Shown: piece by piece, positions 14,089 to 24,044 of the stretch
How positions within the stretch are numbered: the stretch's first letter is position 1
Layout: the number at the start of each line of letters is the position of its first letter
Source of the DNA: an uncultured Methylococcaceae bacterium
Lineage (GTDB): Bacteria > Pseudomonadota > Gammaproteobacteria > Methylococcales > Methylomonadaceae
Reading direction: 5' to 3'
Length of the DNA stretch: 64,000 nt
NCBI GenBank assembly: GCA_903945375.1
Contig: CAJAVP010000075.1
Coordinates: 1-64,000 of the forward strand
Program-made: the position numbers and the translations under genes
The notes under the pieces: generated by a model
The model's database searches: none
Seen by the model: only the letters and a program-made list of their open reading frames with translations
Told to the model about the DNA's origin: nothing

Positions 14089-17000
14089 TTACAGCTGAGC
14101 AATTGTTTGCATCACCTCAGCGACTGCGCTTTTTAAAGCGGCTAATGCAGCACTGTAATTTTGTTGTTGCTTGAGTTGTGTTTCTAACTCATCCGCTCTT
14201 TCATACAAAAACACCGCGCCAACATTACCCGCAGCGCCTCTCAACTGATGAGTCAATGCCATCGCCGCTGATAAATCTTGCGTATGACACGCCTCAGCAA
14301 TCGATTCAAATGTATTGCTGATGTCCTGGGCAAAGGCTTTTAAAATAACTTGTGCCGCCTGCCAATCGTTATCGAGCATGACGAGCAGATTCGTTAAATC
14401 AAATCCGATTAATAGATCAGCCGATTCAAACCTCGCAATGTGCGGTCCCATTGGGCCATAGGGCGTCGGTTCATTGACGCTTGCGTCGGTTGGCAACTCG
14501 ACACGTGGCATGTTATTAAGCCATTTTTTAATCGTGCCAATTAATTTTTCAGGGTTAATCGGTTTAGCCACCACATCATTCATACCTACCGCCCGACATT
14601 TTTCTTGTTCATCTTCAGTCACACCGGCGGTTAAGGCGATAACCGGTAAGTCTGTCCATTGCGGCTGCTCACGGATACGTCGAGTGGCTTGATAGCCGTC
14701 TAACACCGGCATATGAATATCCATCAGCACCACGTCGTAGTGCCCTTCAGTCAAACGGTCTAACGCCGATTGACCATTATCAGCAAGCTCAACGTGGATT
14801 CCAGATAGCTTGAGAAACTCCTTAACAATTTGCTGGTTAATCGCATTATCTTCCGCCACCAGAATGCGTAGACCATCTAAGTGCTGAAGATTTTTAATCG
14901 CGTCCATTGGCGATGGTTTAGCGGCTTTGACGGATTCCAGTGTACAAACACCCAATAGCACGCTAAAACCGAACTGACTGCCTTGGTTGAGTGCGCTCTT
15001 CACTTGAAATTCACTACCCATCAGTTTTAACAGTTTTTGACTAATGACCAAACCGAGACCTGTTCCAGAAAAACGGCGACTACTCGACTGGTCGACTTGA
15101 GTAAATGGTTGAAAAAGCAAATTAAGGTTTTCAGGACTGATGCCTATGCCGCTATCTTTAACGTTAAACGTCAAACAGGCTTCGGAGTTATTGAGACTGT
15201 CCAAATAAACAGATAAGCTCACCTTACCTCGCTCCGTAAATTTAATCGCATTGCCCAGCAGATTAACCAAAATTTGTTGTAATCGTAGCTCATCACCAAT
15301 GAGGCCTTGCGGAACGTCATCACCTCGGTCTATCGAAAAAACAAGACCCTTTTCCAGCGCTCGCTCGCTGAATAAGCCCTGTAAATTTTCCAATAACGCA
15401 TTTAAATCAAACGGCTGACTCTCGATCTTCATACCGCTTGCTTCGAGCTTGGAAAAATCCAGAATATCATTAAGAATGCCCAATAAATTGGTGGAGGCGT
15501 GATAAATTTTTTGTAAATAATCTCTCACCTCGGGTGTGATATTTTTGTTTAATGCCAGTTGCGATAAGCCAATCACGGCATTCATGGGCGTGCGAATTTC
15601 ATGTGACATTTGCGCCAAAAAGTCCGTTTTAGCATTCGCCAGATTTTCAGCATTCTGTTTAGCTTGTTGTAATGACAGCTCGATTTGCTTGTGCTCAGAA
15701 ATATCGCGCATGATGCTTGATATTTGTTGAGGGACGCCATGGGCATCGCAATGCATTATCGTCAACTGCGAGACCGGAATGAGATGACCGTCTACTTGAT
15801 TTAATAGCTGATTTTCGCCTTGCCAATAGCCTTTATCGAATAAAGTGGGAAATACTTCTGTCGATATTCGTTGGTAATCTTCTGGCGTATGAAGATCGCT
15901 AATTTTAAGTGCATCAAGATCGGCATCCAGCGCAAGCCCGATCATCTGTCTAGCCGCCTTGTTTAGATAGGTTACTCGCGCTTGCATATCGCCAATGCCA
16001 ATAAAATCATGCGATTCAGTAAGAATTTGCAAGAGGCCGCTGCGTTCTATTTCATCGCGTTTGCGTTGTGTAATGTCCTCGGCAATACCCAAATAGCCCG
16101 TGATCTCTAAGGCACTATTACGGATAGCACTGACGGTCAACTGAACAATGAGTTGCGTCTCATCCTTACAAATATACGTCCATTCGCGCGTCGCCTGCTG
16201 CCCTAGCTCAGTTATTTCGGCAATAAAGCCATTAAAACCTTTGACTGGTCTACCGAGTTGTTTGGACAATTCGTGGCAACGCTTAGCGATTTCTTCAGGC
16301 GAATGTAGGCTCTCTGGCGTTTTTTTGCCGATCATTTCTGTCGCGCAGTAACCTAGCATTTTTTCTGCACCGCGATTGAACAACGTAATGATGCCGTGCA
16401 GATCAGTTGCGATAATACTAATACCCAGTGCTGATTGCAGAATACTCTCTAGGGCTTCTTCGTGCTGAGTTGCCAAATTCTTGGCGATGACGTATTTACT
16501 GATGTTGGCAAAATAACCGTACCAAAGGACACTGCCCTCAGCTTCTTGTTCGGGTTTGGCATTAACTAATAACCATGAACAGCTCCCGTTAGCATGATGA
16601 ATTTGGCACTCCATTTCAAATGCTTTTATTTGAACAGAAGAGGTGTCTTTAAACGTATTCAATAAACGAAATTGGTCTTGATGTGATAACACGTGAAAAA
16701 GTGATGACGCATTTTTTAAGACCTGTTCTGCGCTGACCTGAAAAAGCTCTGCAACACTCTCACTGATGAACAAAAAACGACCGTAAGTGTTTAGGTCAGC
16801 TTGATAAATAAATATCACGCCCGGCACACGCGGGGCAATTTTTTGCAATTGCAGATATAAGCGCTCTTGTTGTTGCTGCTGAGATTTGAGTGTCCGTAAC
16901 AGTGGTGTCAACAATTGCCCAATTCCCACAATACCTAGCAGATACGCGTTTAAGTCCATGAGCATCACACGCTGGTCATGCACAAATGCACCGGTGAGGC

Positions 17001-17763
17001 GATAAGAAAAAAATAAGACCATGAATGCGAGCAAAGCAATCGTAAGACTCACCATGGCCTGATCAAAAAACACACCAATGATTACAACTAACACTAACGA
17101 TTCGGCAAAAGCGATGGTATCCGCACTAGGATTGAGACTTGCGTTGTAATAACCTAAGACCATTTGCCCAAAAATCAGAACGATGACCGTAATTGCGAGG
17201 CTATTCAGTGCCAGTTTCCAGGATTTCTGAACGTAAAAAAGATGTACCACGAGTGGTGTAATAATCACCTGCCCTACGATATTGCTTAACCACCAAGCGA
17301 ACAGCGTATGACCTAGATCTTCAATAAGAACAATCCCGTTTAACCATAAAACCAAGTTACCTAACAGGGCACTCAGCGGTTGCAATACCAAAAAGACTAG
17401 TGCAAATAATCCAAAAATACTTCGTAAACGGGTTAACTGGGGGTCTAATTTGAAGTAACGGAATAATTTTGCGGCCAGTATGGCTTCAAAGCTATTGACT
17501 AGCGCAATACTTATTGCGACGTCTACTGTCAGACCGTTTGCTATTGCCAATGCTATTTGACCGAGAAAAACACCTGGCCATAAGCGGGCACCACACAAAA
17601 TCATCGCGGCTAATGAAAAACCTTCCGCCGTAAACACCGACATAGACACGATTTGATACGAGACGGATAGCATAAAACTCAGTTGACCCGCTGCATAGTA
17701 GAGAACTGCTAACAACAGCGACTGCCAAGTGGTTTGTATTATTAAATTTTTGTCGTTAATCAT
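14089..17763 (-). CDS. Hybrid sensor histidine kinase, MASE1-PAS-HK-REC-Hpt
   Basis: 1224 residues. The first ~300 are a multi-pass MASE1-like membrane sensor (repeated hydrophobic helices). Three PAS-type segments follow (about 310-690), then HisKA with H721 (SHEIRTPMNAVIG). HATPase_c carries N-, G1- and G2-boxes (LLGNAIKFT, SGIGISPENL, GTGLGLVIS). A receiver has D1015 (VVLMDIHMPVLDG), and a C-terminal Hpt domain has H1172 (THQLRGAAGN). All phosphorelay residues are present, so it should run a full His-Asp-His relay like BarA-type kinases. The output regulator is not adjacent. The start is followed upstream by TGGCTAAT repeats that may regulate it. Confidence 0.92.
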   Translation of the reverse strand: MINDKNLIIQTTWQSLLLAVLYYAAGQLSFMLSVSYQIVSMSVFTAEGFSLAAMILCGARLWPGVFLGQIALAIANGLTVDVAISIALVNSFEAILAAKLFRYFKLDPQLTRLRSIFGLFALVFLVLQPLSALLGNLVLWLNGIVLIEDLGHTLFAWWLSNIVGQVIITPLVVHLFYVQKSWKLALNSLAITVIVLIFGQMVLGYYNASLNPSADTIAFAESLVLVVIIGVFFDQAMVSLTIALLAFMVLFFSYRLTGAFVHDQRVMLMDLNAYLLGIVGIGQLLTPLLRTLKSQQQQQERLYLQLQKIAPRVPGVIFIYQADLNTYGRFLFISESVAELFQVSAEQVLKNASSLFHVLSHQDQFRLLNTFKDTSSVQIKAFEMECQIHHANGSCSWLLVNAKPEQEAEGSVLWYGYFANISKYVIAKNLATQHEEALESILQSALGISIIATDLHGIITLFNRGAEKMLGYCATEMIGKKTPESLHSPEEIAKRCHELSKQLGRPVKGFNGFIAEITELGQQATREWTYICKDETQLIVQLTVSAIRNSALEITGYLGIAEDITQRKRDEIERSGLLQILTESHDFIGIGDMQARVTYLNKAARQMIGLALDADLDALKISDLHTPEDYQRISTEVFPTLFDKGYWQGENQLLNQVDGHLIPVSQLTIMHCDAHGVPQQISSIMRDISEHKQIELSLQQAKQNAENLANAKTDFLAQMSHEIRTPMNAVIGLSQLALNKNITPEVRDYLQKIYHASTNLLGILNDILDFSKLEASGMKIESQPFDLNALLENLQGLFSERALEKGLVFSIDRGDDVPQGLIGDELRLQQILVNLLGNAIKFTERGKVSLSVYLDSLNNSEACLTFNVKDSGIGISPENLNLLFQPFTQVDQSSSRRFSGTGLGLVISQKLLKLMGSEFQVKSALNQGSQFGFSVLLGVCTLESVKAAKPSPMDAIKNLQHLDGLRILVAEDNAINQQIVKEFLKLSGIHVELADNGQSALDRLTEGHYDVVLMDIHMPVLDGYQATRRIREQPQWTDLPVIALTAGVTEDEQEKCRAVGMNDVVAKPINPEKLIGTIKKWLNNMPRVELPTDASVNEPTPYGPMGPHIARFESADLLIGFDLTNLLVMLDNDWQAAQVILKAFAQDISNTFESIAEACHTQDLSAAMALTHQLRGAAGNVGAVFLYERADELETQLKQQQNYSAALAALKSAVAEVMQTIAQL

Positions 17764-18400
17764 TTGGATACCTTTAGATTGTGGACAAGGTTTAAACGAC
17801 TGTGGCTAATTGGCTAATGTGGCTAATAGTCGCTGAGCAAATGTTTTGTAACAGGAGTCGGAATGACGGCCCAACAATCTGTGTAGATACTTATGGTGTC
17901 CCAAAGGGCATTAGCCATTTTCATCTCCCGCTTTAAGTTTGAAAGCGGACAAACCAAACTTCGCCGTATTCTAATAGGATTAAATACAATTAACAGAAAT
18001 TACAGATTTTTATTTTTACTCTAGTTATAAGGGCTTGATAATATAACTTTAATTTATCAAGCGATTGTAAAAGCTTAGTGTTTGGCTCGTTAAAGTTGCC
18101 GGAATTCTATTAATAAAAATAAGGGTAACTAAATTTAACGCGAGTCGGGTAGTTGGGTAGAGTGGTCAGGCGGTTTTGCCTACCGATTACCCATAAATGG
18201 AAGGTAGGAAAGCAGGGTAGATTGGGTTGCCTGCTGTTTGGTAACCCAACAATGGATACCAGAAATGTTGGGTTGCAACGACAAGGCTAAAATTATTGCG
18301 ATTAAGTGGTCATTCCGGCGGAGTTCGCTATCGCGCTTAATTAAGGTGGGGGCTGAATACTTACCCACCGAGCTACCCTATCTGATGACAGGGAAGCGTG
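17764..18400. other. Gene-free 637-bp interval with short repeats
   Basis: No convincing gene lies here; the small open frames lack ribosome sites and family features. TGGCTAAT occurs three times in a row (17803, 17811, 17820) just upstream of the hybrid kinase, with an inverted copy ATTAGCCA at 17909. From about 18140 to 18300 there are inverted segments built on GGGTT/AACCC and TGTTG/CAACA, for example GGGTT at 18223 pairing with AACCC at 18242. These look like a decayed dispersed repeat. The remainder is AT-rich. Confidence 0.6.
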
Positions 18401-19948
18401 TTAGTGGTTACGGAATAATGCGCTGTATAAGCTCTGATTTTCAGTCTTTTTGAACGCCATAAATTGTTCTTTAAACGTATGGCGAGCTTGTTGAGAATGG
18501 CTGTGTAAGTTGCCAATTAAAATATCGATGGCGGTGAGTGTTTCTAATGAAACGTGTTGCACCGCCATTTCTTCGCTAAACAAACGCAGATGACTCTCTT
18601 GTACTTGATAATCCTGAAAATCCCCCAGCACTTCTTGTAAGGCTTTTAAGTAGCCAATCAGCAGCTTGATGTCTTTTTCAGGATATAGATTTTGAAAAAA
18701 CTCCATTAGATAGCGCAGCTTTTTACAGGTTTTTCTTAAGTTGTGCAGGCTTTCAGCTGCAGATTGCTCAGTGATGGCATTGCCCTCTTGCATCACGCGG
18801 TTAAATACTTTCCAGATTCTGGTATTCGCTAGCGTTTTTATGGTCAGTTTAGCATTGGCTTCTAAAGGTTTTTTGATAACCTCTTCTTTCAAATAACTTT
18901 CCCATTCTTTCAGTGTCGTTGAAAACTTCTCTGAGTTCAGCTTGACCGCCAGCTCGGCTTGAGCTTTTTGTTGTTTGTGTAATAAAAAATCATAAAGCGA
19001 CTGGATAGCGGCGCGATGCTCATCGGGTAAGCTGGTTTTATAACGCTCAAAATTGAGCAGATAAACATCTAAATCTCTGGTAGGCCCGGTGATTTGTCCA
19101 AGCCATGAAAAAAACTCACTATAACGGGCGTTGATCGACTCAGGAAATACGTTTTTTATTTGGCTTAGTCCGGCGCGAGTGCGCCGGACAGCAACCCGAA
19201 AATCATGCAGAAACTCGCTGTCAGTGTCATAAATAACGCCTTGCGTATTATCTTTGATGGTTTTTAGTAGGTGACTGTAAATATATTTACTGGCAACATC
19301 AGCCCGCATGTCTGGTGCTAGGTTTATGGCAAGTTTGGCACTGTATTCTTTAGGTTTTCGCCCTTGTCGTTTTAGCTCGTGAAACAGCAAAGGCAGAGGA
19401 TCTGGGATTAGACCTAACTGGCGCGTTAATACTTCGAGAACTTGTTCGGTTTGGATTTTGTACCCCTTAACGGGGTGTAACACTAACTGATGAGCGCTAT
19501 TTGGGTAGATGTCGAGTTGCAAGCGTAGCACAATTTTTTGCTCAGTATTAATGATAGCGATTGGCAAGCTATTGTATTTAAAGCTACATATGCTTAACAA
19601 AGCACGCATTTCCAATAATGGCTCGATAATTTCACGCAGTGCGCTTGAGTTAAGCTGATTGGCAAAATTGGGGACAATTGCCACATCGGTACGACTAACT
19701 AGCTGCTGATTATCAAGCCTTAACAATCTTAAATGTGATGTTGATTTAGTTTGAATAAATTCACACAAAAATCCATTAGAGTATAAGCGCCAGTCAAAGC
19801 TGTCATAATAGATTTTGAGGGTAGGCTGTTTAGGTTGAGTGCTTACGGTAAATTGCTCGGTCAATTGATCCATAAAACGCCCTACACTGAGAGTTTCGGG
19901 CACTTCAAATCGCCAGTGCGTGTTGTTGGATATTTGCGTTTTTGCCAT
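18401..19948 (-). CDS. CHAD-domain protein with degenerate CYTH-like N-terminus
   Basis: 515 residues. The C-terminal ~300 residues (from about 210) form a CHAD domain: many helices with regularly spaced basic residues (FLHDFRVAVRRTRAGLSQIK, ESLHNLRKTCKKLRYLMEFF). Such domains bind polyphosphate. The first ~200 residues resemble a CYTH triphosphate-tunnel fold but lack a clear ExExK motif, so catalytic triphosphatase activity is doubtful. It is divergently oriented to a SixA-like phosphatase 270 bp away. A polyphosphate-associated role, for example at granules, is inferred from the family. Confidence 0.85.
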   Translation of the reverse strand: MAKTQISNNTHWRFEVPETLSVGRFMDQLTEQFTVSTQPKQPTLKIYYDSFDWRLYSNGFLCEFIQTKSTSHLRLLRLDNQQLVSRTDVAIVPNFANQLNSSALREIIEPLLEMRALLSICSFKYNSLPIAIINTEQKIVLRLQLDIYPNSAHQLVLHPVKGYKIQTEQVLEVLTRQLGLIPDPLPLLFHELKRQGRKPKEYSAKLAINLAPDMRADVASKYIYSHLLKTIKDNTQGVIYDTDSEFLHDFRVAVRRTRAGLSQIKNVFPESINARYSEFFSWLGQITGPTRDLDVYLLNFERYKTSLPDEHRAAIQSLYDFLLHKQQKAQAELAVKLNSEKFSTTLKEWESYLKEEVIKKPLEANAKLTIKTLANTRIWKVFNRVMQEGNAITEQSAAESLHNLRKTCKKLRYLMEFFQNLYPEKDIKLLIGYLKALQEVLGDFQDYQVQESHLRLFSEEMAVQHVSLETLTAIDILIGNLHSHSQQARHTFKEQFMAFKKTENQSLYSALFRNH

Positions 19949-20220
19949 GATGATAATTTGAGTAGATCAATACCGTTAAATTTGAAAAATTCATGACAAC
20001 GGCTTATGGCTTATGTCACGATGTACAAGCTGAGTCCTTGCTTAACCTAGGATTGTACAATAAAAATGTGTCCATCTGATGTAAGCAACAGCGTGATTTA
20101 CGTCAACCATCACACCGTAAAGACATAGGTTGCATCATCCTTGTGTTCATGCGACCATAAATTAAGCTTAATTCAGTAACCCATTGTCGTATAAATAGTT
20201 TAATAACTGGAGTGTCACAA

Positions 20221-20748
20221 ATGAAGAAAGAAATATGGTTGCTGCGGCATGGTAAAGCAAAGCGAGATGCACACTATCAAGATTTCGATAGACCGTTAAA
20301 AAAATGGGGGCAACAAGCGGCAGGTTTAGTGGGCGAGTGGCTAAAACAAGAAGGATTAACGCCGGATTTGGTGTTAAGTTCACCGGCTAAAAGAGCACAT
20401 GACACGGCTAAACTGGCGGTCGCTGCTTTAGAGAGTCATCACCAGATTCAACTGGATAAACGCTTATACTTTGAAGGCATGGACGCAATCAAAGCGGTAA
20501 TCGCTGAACATGGCAGTAGCGCTGAGCAACTTCTAATCGTCGGCCATAATCCTGATTTTGAAGACTTACTTATTCATTGGGTGGGCGCGGCACAAATCCC
20601 TTTGGGTGAAAAATTACTGCCGACCGCCGCATTGGCAAGAATAACATTTACCTCAGACGGGCAAAATCTGGATGCTGGTTCGGGTCAATTAGTCTCCCTA
20701 ATCTACGCAAAATCCTTAGCCCACTCAAAACAAAACGATAAAGACTAA
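20221..20748 (+). CDS. sixA: SixA-like histidine phosphatase
   Basis: 175 residues from the ATG at 20221, which has GGAG 8 bp upstream; the longer GTG frame at 20212 is less likely. The catalytic histidine is in WLLRHGKAKRD (RHG motif) with the second histidine in LIVGHNPDF. The length fits the small SixA branch of the phosphoglycerate-mutase superfamily, which removes phosphate from histidines of Hpt domains or PTS proteins. A nearby hybrid kinase with Hpt (14089-17763) is a conceivable substrate. Pairing with a CHAD protein raises a phosphate-metabolism role as the alternative. Confidence 0.87.
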   Translation: MKKEIWLLRHGKAKRDAHYQDFDRPLKKWGQQAAGLVGEWLKQEGLTPDLVLSSPAKRAHDTAKLAVAALESHHQIQLDKRLYFEGMDAIKAVIAEHGSSAEQLLIVGHNPDFEDLLIHWVGAAQIPLGEKLLPTAALARITFTSDGQNLDAGSGQLVSLIYAKSLAHSKQNDKD

Positions 20749-20857
20749 GTTGTTACTGACTTACAACGATTTCAGATGGTGTCAGTAAGCTTGCTTATAA
20801 AATTAGTCGTATGTCTGAAAAAATACTTTACGCCGCAGTAACGCAGCAGGAGTCCGC

Positions 20858-22561
20858 ATGAAATTACAAATTGAAAGACCTTACATCGAAAGCTTAATCG
20901 AAACCTTCCCCCATCTCATTGCACTCAAGGATCAATTACGTTTCGGTAGTAAGGCTGAAGTGTTTTACCAGCAACTAGCCGCGCATGAATGGCGCTTTCT
21001 GCACGATCAATATCAAGCGTCAGGCGCACAAAGTCAGGCGGCACTGTTGGCAGCACTGCAAATTGCACTACATGACGGCGGCAAACGTTACGAGGCCGAG
21101 CAACTGGAAATGTTGTTACCGGCTCTCACCCGCTATTTGATCGACGAGGCTATACGTGGCTGGCTGTTTCATGTCGACAGCAACGGCAGAACCCGTGCCT
21201 ATCTAATTACTCGGCTTGATTACACGCCACCTGGCGAGGAAGAGGTCGGGCGTATCTTGATCGAGCTAAAAGCCAATTCCAAGGGTAAGATTGAGATTGA
21301 AACCCTGATAATCCGCGCTAAAGACATTATAGGCAAAACCATTGCTGAGATTTTTGCCACAAAAGGCTATCTGAAAGAAACGTCTGAGCTGATTGGTGTT
21401 TACGATGAATCCGCTGTACGTTATTTCGACTGGCGCGGACGTTATGGCGAGCAGTTTTCCGGCTGGGGCACGGCGATTTATGCCGAAGACCCGACGGCCA
21501 GTCATCGTAATAGCGACTGGACGCGTAAAAATACCGTGGTGCTGTCATCGTCTGGCGGTGCTTGTCGTCTGGTCAACGATGAAAATATCCTGAGCGAACG
21601 CGCTTTAGCGTTGGAAGCCTCCGGAGACATTCTCGGCAAATACTTACGCAAGGCAAGTAACAGTATGCGTTACGACAGCAAAACCGAACAGGAAATCGAA
21701 GCATCGAAAGCCGACATTCCCAAAGGGGTGTTCACTGAACTGCCTGTCCACGGCTATATCCTGATGTTCCATTTAGAACTACATCACCATATCTGGGTAC
21801 ACCTCGACGACATAGCGCCTTACCAATACCAGCCAGAATTGAAACAAAAGCTGATTTTACCGCAGGAACAGACTGATCTGATTGACATCCTGACCGCTGA
21901 AATGGATATGCTGATGGACGATATTGTCGCCGGTAAATCCGGTGGCACGACCGTGTTGTGTGCGGGCCCTGCCGGTGTCGGTAAAACACTGACCGCTGAA
22001 GTCTATTCAGAAATCATCAAACGACCGTTATATCGTGTGCATTCAGGGCAATTGGGGCTGAATGTCGGGGAAATGGAAAAAGTGCTTAAAGAGACGCTGA
22101 TTCGCGCCCAACGCTGGGGTGCGGTCATGTTGATCGATGAGGCTGATGTCTACATCAAGCGCCGTAGCGATAGCTTAGCTTCCAATGCGGTGGTTGGCGT
22201 ATTTTTACGGGTGCTGGAATATTTCAACGGCCTGTTGTTCCTAACGACTAATCGAGTAGATGATATAGACGAAGCGATAATTTCCCGCTGTATCGCAATG
22301 ATCAAATACCACGCGCCAAACAGCACGGATCGCCGCAAAATCTGGGGCGTGATGACCGAGCAATTTGGTTTGCCACTGGATCAAGCATTGATCGACCACT
22401 TGACCGAACTTTTTCCTACCGCCACCGGCCGCGATATCAAGGGCTTAACAAAGCTGGTTGCCAAATTCTGCCAGCAAAAAAATCTGCAACCCAGCCTAGA
22501 CGTGTTTAAACGGTGTTCGGTGTTTAGAGGCTTGGAATTGGCTGGGATAGAAGAAGATTGA
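20858..22561 (+). CDS. AAA family ATPase of unknown function
   Basis: 567 residues. The first ~330 have no recognised domain. They contain strand-rich text (YLITRLDYTPPGEEEVGRIL) and may be a substrate-recruiting region. The last ~230 form an AAA module with Walker A GPAGVGKT (370-377), Walker B LIDEAD (D427, E428) and a downstream arginine region (ISRCIAMIKYH). A good AGGAG ribosome site precedes the ATG. The coding DNA uses more C/G-ending codons than its neighbours, and a REP-like palindrome follows the gene, so horizontal acquisition is possible. No partner gene is evident. Confidence 0.8.
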   Translation: MKLQIERPYIESLIETFPHLIALKDQLRFGSKAEVFYQQLAAHEWRFLHDQYQASGAQSQAALLAALQIALHDGGKRYEAEQLEMLLPALTRYLIDEAIRGWLFHVDSNGRTRAYLITRLDYTPPGEEEVGRILIELKANSKGKIEIETLIIRAKDIIGKTIAEIFATKGYLKETSELIGVYDESAVRYFDWRGRYGEQFSGWGTAIYAEDPTASHRNSDWTRKNTVVLSSSGGACRLVNDENILSERALALEASGDILGKYLRKASNSMRYDSKTEQEIEASKADIPKGVFTELPVHGYILMFHLELHHHIWVHLDDIAPYQYQPELKQKLILPQEQTDLIDILTAEMDMLMDDIVAGKSGGTTVLCAGPAGVGKTLTAEVYSEIIKRPLYRVHSGQLGLNVGEMEKVLKETLIRAQRWGAVMLIDEADVYIKRRSDSLASNAVVGVFLRVLEYFNGLLFLTTNRVDDIDEAIISRCIAMIKYHAPNSTDRRKIWGVMTEQFGLPLDQALIDHLTELFPTATGRDIKGLTKLVAKFCQQKNLQPSLDVFKRCSVFRGLELAGIEED

Positions 22562-22586
22562 TGAGCGTAATGTACAGCCCGCGTAG

Positions 22587-22613
22587 GGCGGATAAGCGAT
22601 AGCGCCATCCGCC
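22587..22613. repeat. REP-like palindrome (GGCGGAT/ATCCGCC)
   Basis: GGCGGAT (22587-22593) is inverted as ATCCGCC (22607-22613), with AAGCGATAGCGCC between. It is preceded by GTAG, the usual form of dispersed extragenic palindromes. It sits 26 bp after the AAA ATPase and may aid 3' end formation or mRNA stability. Confidence 0.7.
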
Positions 22614-22764
22614 ATAAACTTGTAAGGCGGAGTCACGCAAGCAATCCACCATCGATATACATTAAATAGCGGTTTGCGCGTATTGACTTGCAGACAGAGC
22701 CTGCACGCCTTATTTACGGTGAAGGTCATTAACTGGTCAGCATTAGCCAATCAATCTCTTCGTT

Positions 22765-23709
22765 TTAAGGCTCGGGTTGTTGTTCAGCTAAAGGATTCTC
22801 AAAGTCTTCTTTCAGCATAACAACCCACTCGGTTAGTTTGTTAATATCTATTTTGATCGTGCTAAACTTAATAAACAAAACAGCGTTGGCAATTAATATT
22901 AACGCGCTGAAAGCTAAAACGGCATAACTCAGTTGAGTCGTGTTAGTCAGTTGTTTTTGCATACGGAACAACTGTTTTTCAATAACCGTTATCTCTTTTT
23001 GGAGACTCTCCCCTAACGGCTCGGCGGCAAAACCTGAGCGTCTGAGTTGGTTGGCATGGTGACGACTGAGATTACGTTGACGTCGCTCTGCGATGAGACG
23101 CCGGATACTTGCGTTGGCAACGTTAAGCTTCGGTTTAGACGACGACATCTCCTCGGGGATTTCAGACGGCTTGGGCGTGGCGAGTCGTTCACGATCACTT
23201 GTTTGCACCGCATCAACATCATAAACAGGTGCATCAACCTCTTGATGGGCTTGTAGTTTAAGCTTCTCTATTGGGAGGTCGCTCGCTAAGTCAATATTCG
23301 TGACTATCGAGCTAGGTTGAGCTGACGCGCTCTTCGTTAAATAGTCCCTTAAAAAAGTCTCGACTTTAAACGCCTCTTTAGCCGGAGCGTCACTAGAATC
23401 CTGCTCTTCTGGTATAGGTTCAACCCTAAAAGCCGCTTGCTCAACGTCTAGGATGGATTCATTTTGCAAGCGTTTGCTTGACTCTGGCGGTTCAGTTATT
23501 GCGACCCTTTCAAAGCCACTATTAACTAGTAAACGGTCAATGGCATCTTCTTCGGCTTCGACTAAGTGAGTAATGGGCGCAATTGTTAAATCACTATCAT
23601 CCGGTGTAGTGTTAAGTTCAGGCAAATCAAAAGCATTTATCACTGGGTCACTATCAGTGGCAAGTGTATCCCAAGCTTGAGGAGAAAATCTAGGCGTTGA
23701 TCTTTTCAT
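22765..23709 (-). CDS. Unknown membrane-anchored protein
   Basis: 314 residues. The N-terminal ~210 are acidic, low-complexity and probably disordered (PELNTTPDDSDLTIAPITH). A basic stretch follows (IRRLIAERRQRNLSRHHANQ), then a heptad-like region (LQKEITVIEKQLFRMQKQL). One transmembrane helix sits near residues 262-285 (SYAVLAFSALILIANAVLF). The architecture is a cytoplasmic tail with a C-terminal membrane anchor. I do not recognise the family. It shares a divergent 335-bp promoter region with the gcvR-like gene. Confidence 0.65.
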   Translation of the reverse strand: MKRSTPRFSPQAWDTLATDSDPVINAFDLPELNTTPDDSDLTIAPITHLVEAEEDAIDRLLVNSGFERVAITEPPESSKRLQNESILDVEQAAFRVEPIPEEQDSSDAPAKEAFKVETFLRDYLTKSASAQPSSIVTNIDLASDLPIEKLKLQAHQEVDAPVYDVDAVQTSDRERLATPKPSEIPEEMSSSKPKLNVANASIRRLIAERRQRNLSRHHANQLRRSGFAAEPLGESLQKEITVIEKQLFRMQKQLTNTTQLSYAVLAFSALILIANAVLFIKFSTIKIDINKLTEWVVMLKEDFENPLAEQQPEP

Positions 23710-24044
23710 AGTTTACGTTTTATCGCGTTAAAATAGAGCGTGCCAATGAAGGCGCGTATATTGTTGAGAAAGACAGGGTTTTAGTTATTTTCAGTGCATT
23801 TTCTGAATAAACCTAACCGTAATGTCCAATTTATGTTAATGACTAAACAGCATTATTTTAATATATGGGTAATATGATGAATGTTCATAGTTTGGGTTAG
23901 CGTCATGTAACCCTAGCAATCTGGCGGTCAACGCTTAAGTACGCGACATGACGGACAACACCGGAACTTTCAGGCTACTTATAAATGCCGTAGAGTTTCA
24001 CTTATTTGATGATAAACTTTCGAAAAATTTTCTAAATAGACATT
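23710..24044. other. Divergent intergenic region (335 bp)
   Basis: AT-rich sequence between the minus-strand membrane protein and the plus-strand gcvR-like gene. A GGGTT-N9-AACCC inverted repeat is near 23897-23915. I found no convincing riboswitch or small gene. It presumably holds both promoters. Confidence 0.5.

Noticed and set aside
13101-17763. c-di-GMP riboswitch upstream of the cyclase or the hybrid kinase
   Set aside because: I looked for the conserved GEMM core in the leaders and did not find it.
18180-18453. Open frames 18180-18368 (minus) and 18238-18453 (plus)
   Set aside because: They overlap each other and lie in a repeat-like intergenic stretch, with no ribosome site and no recognisable protein features.
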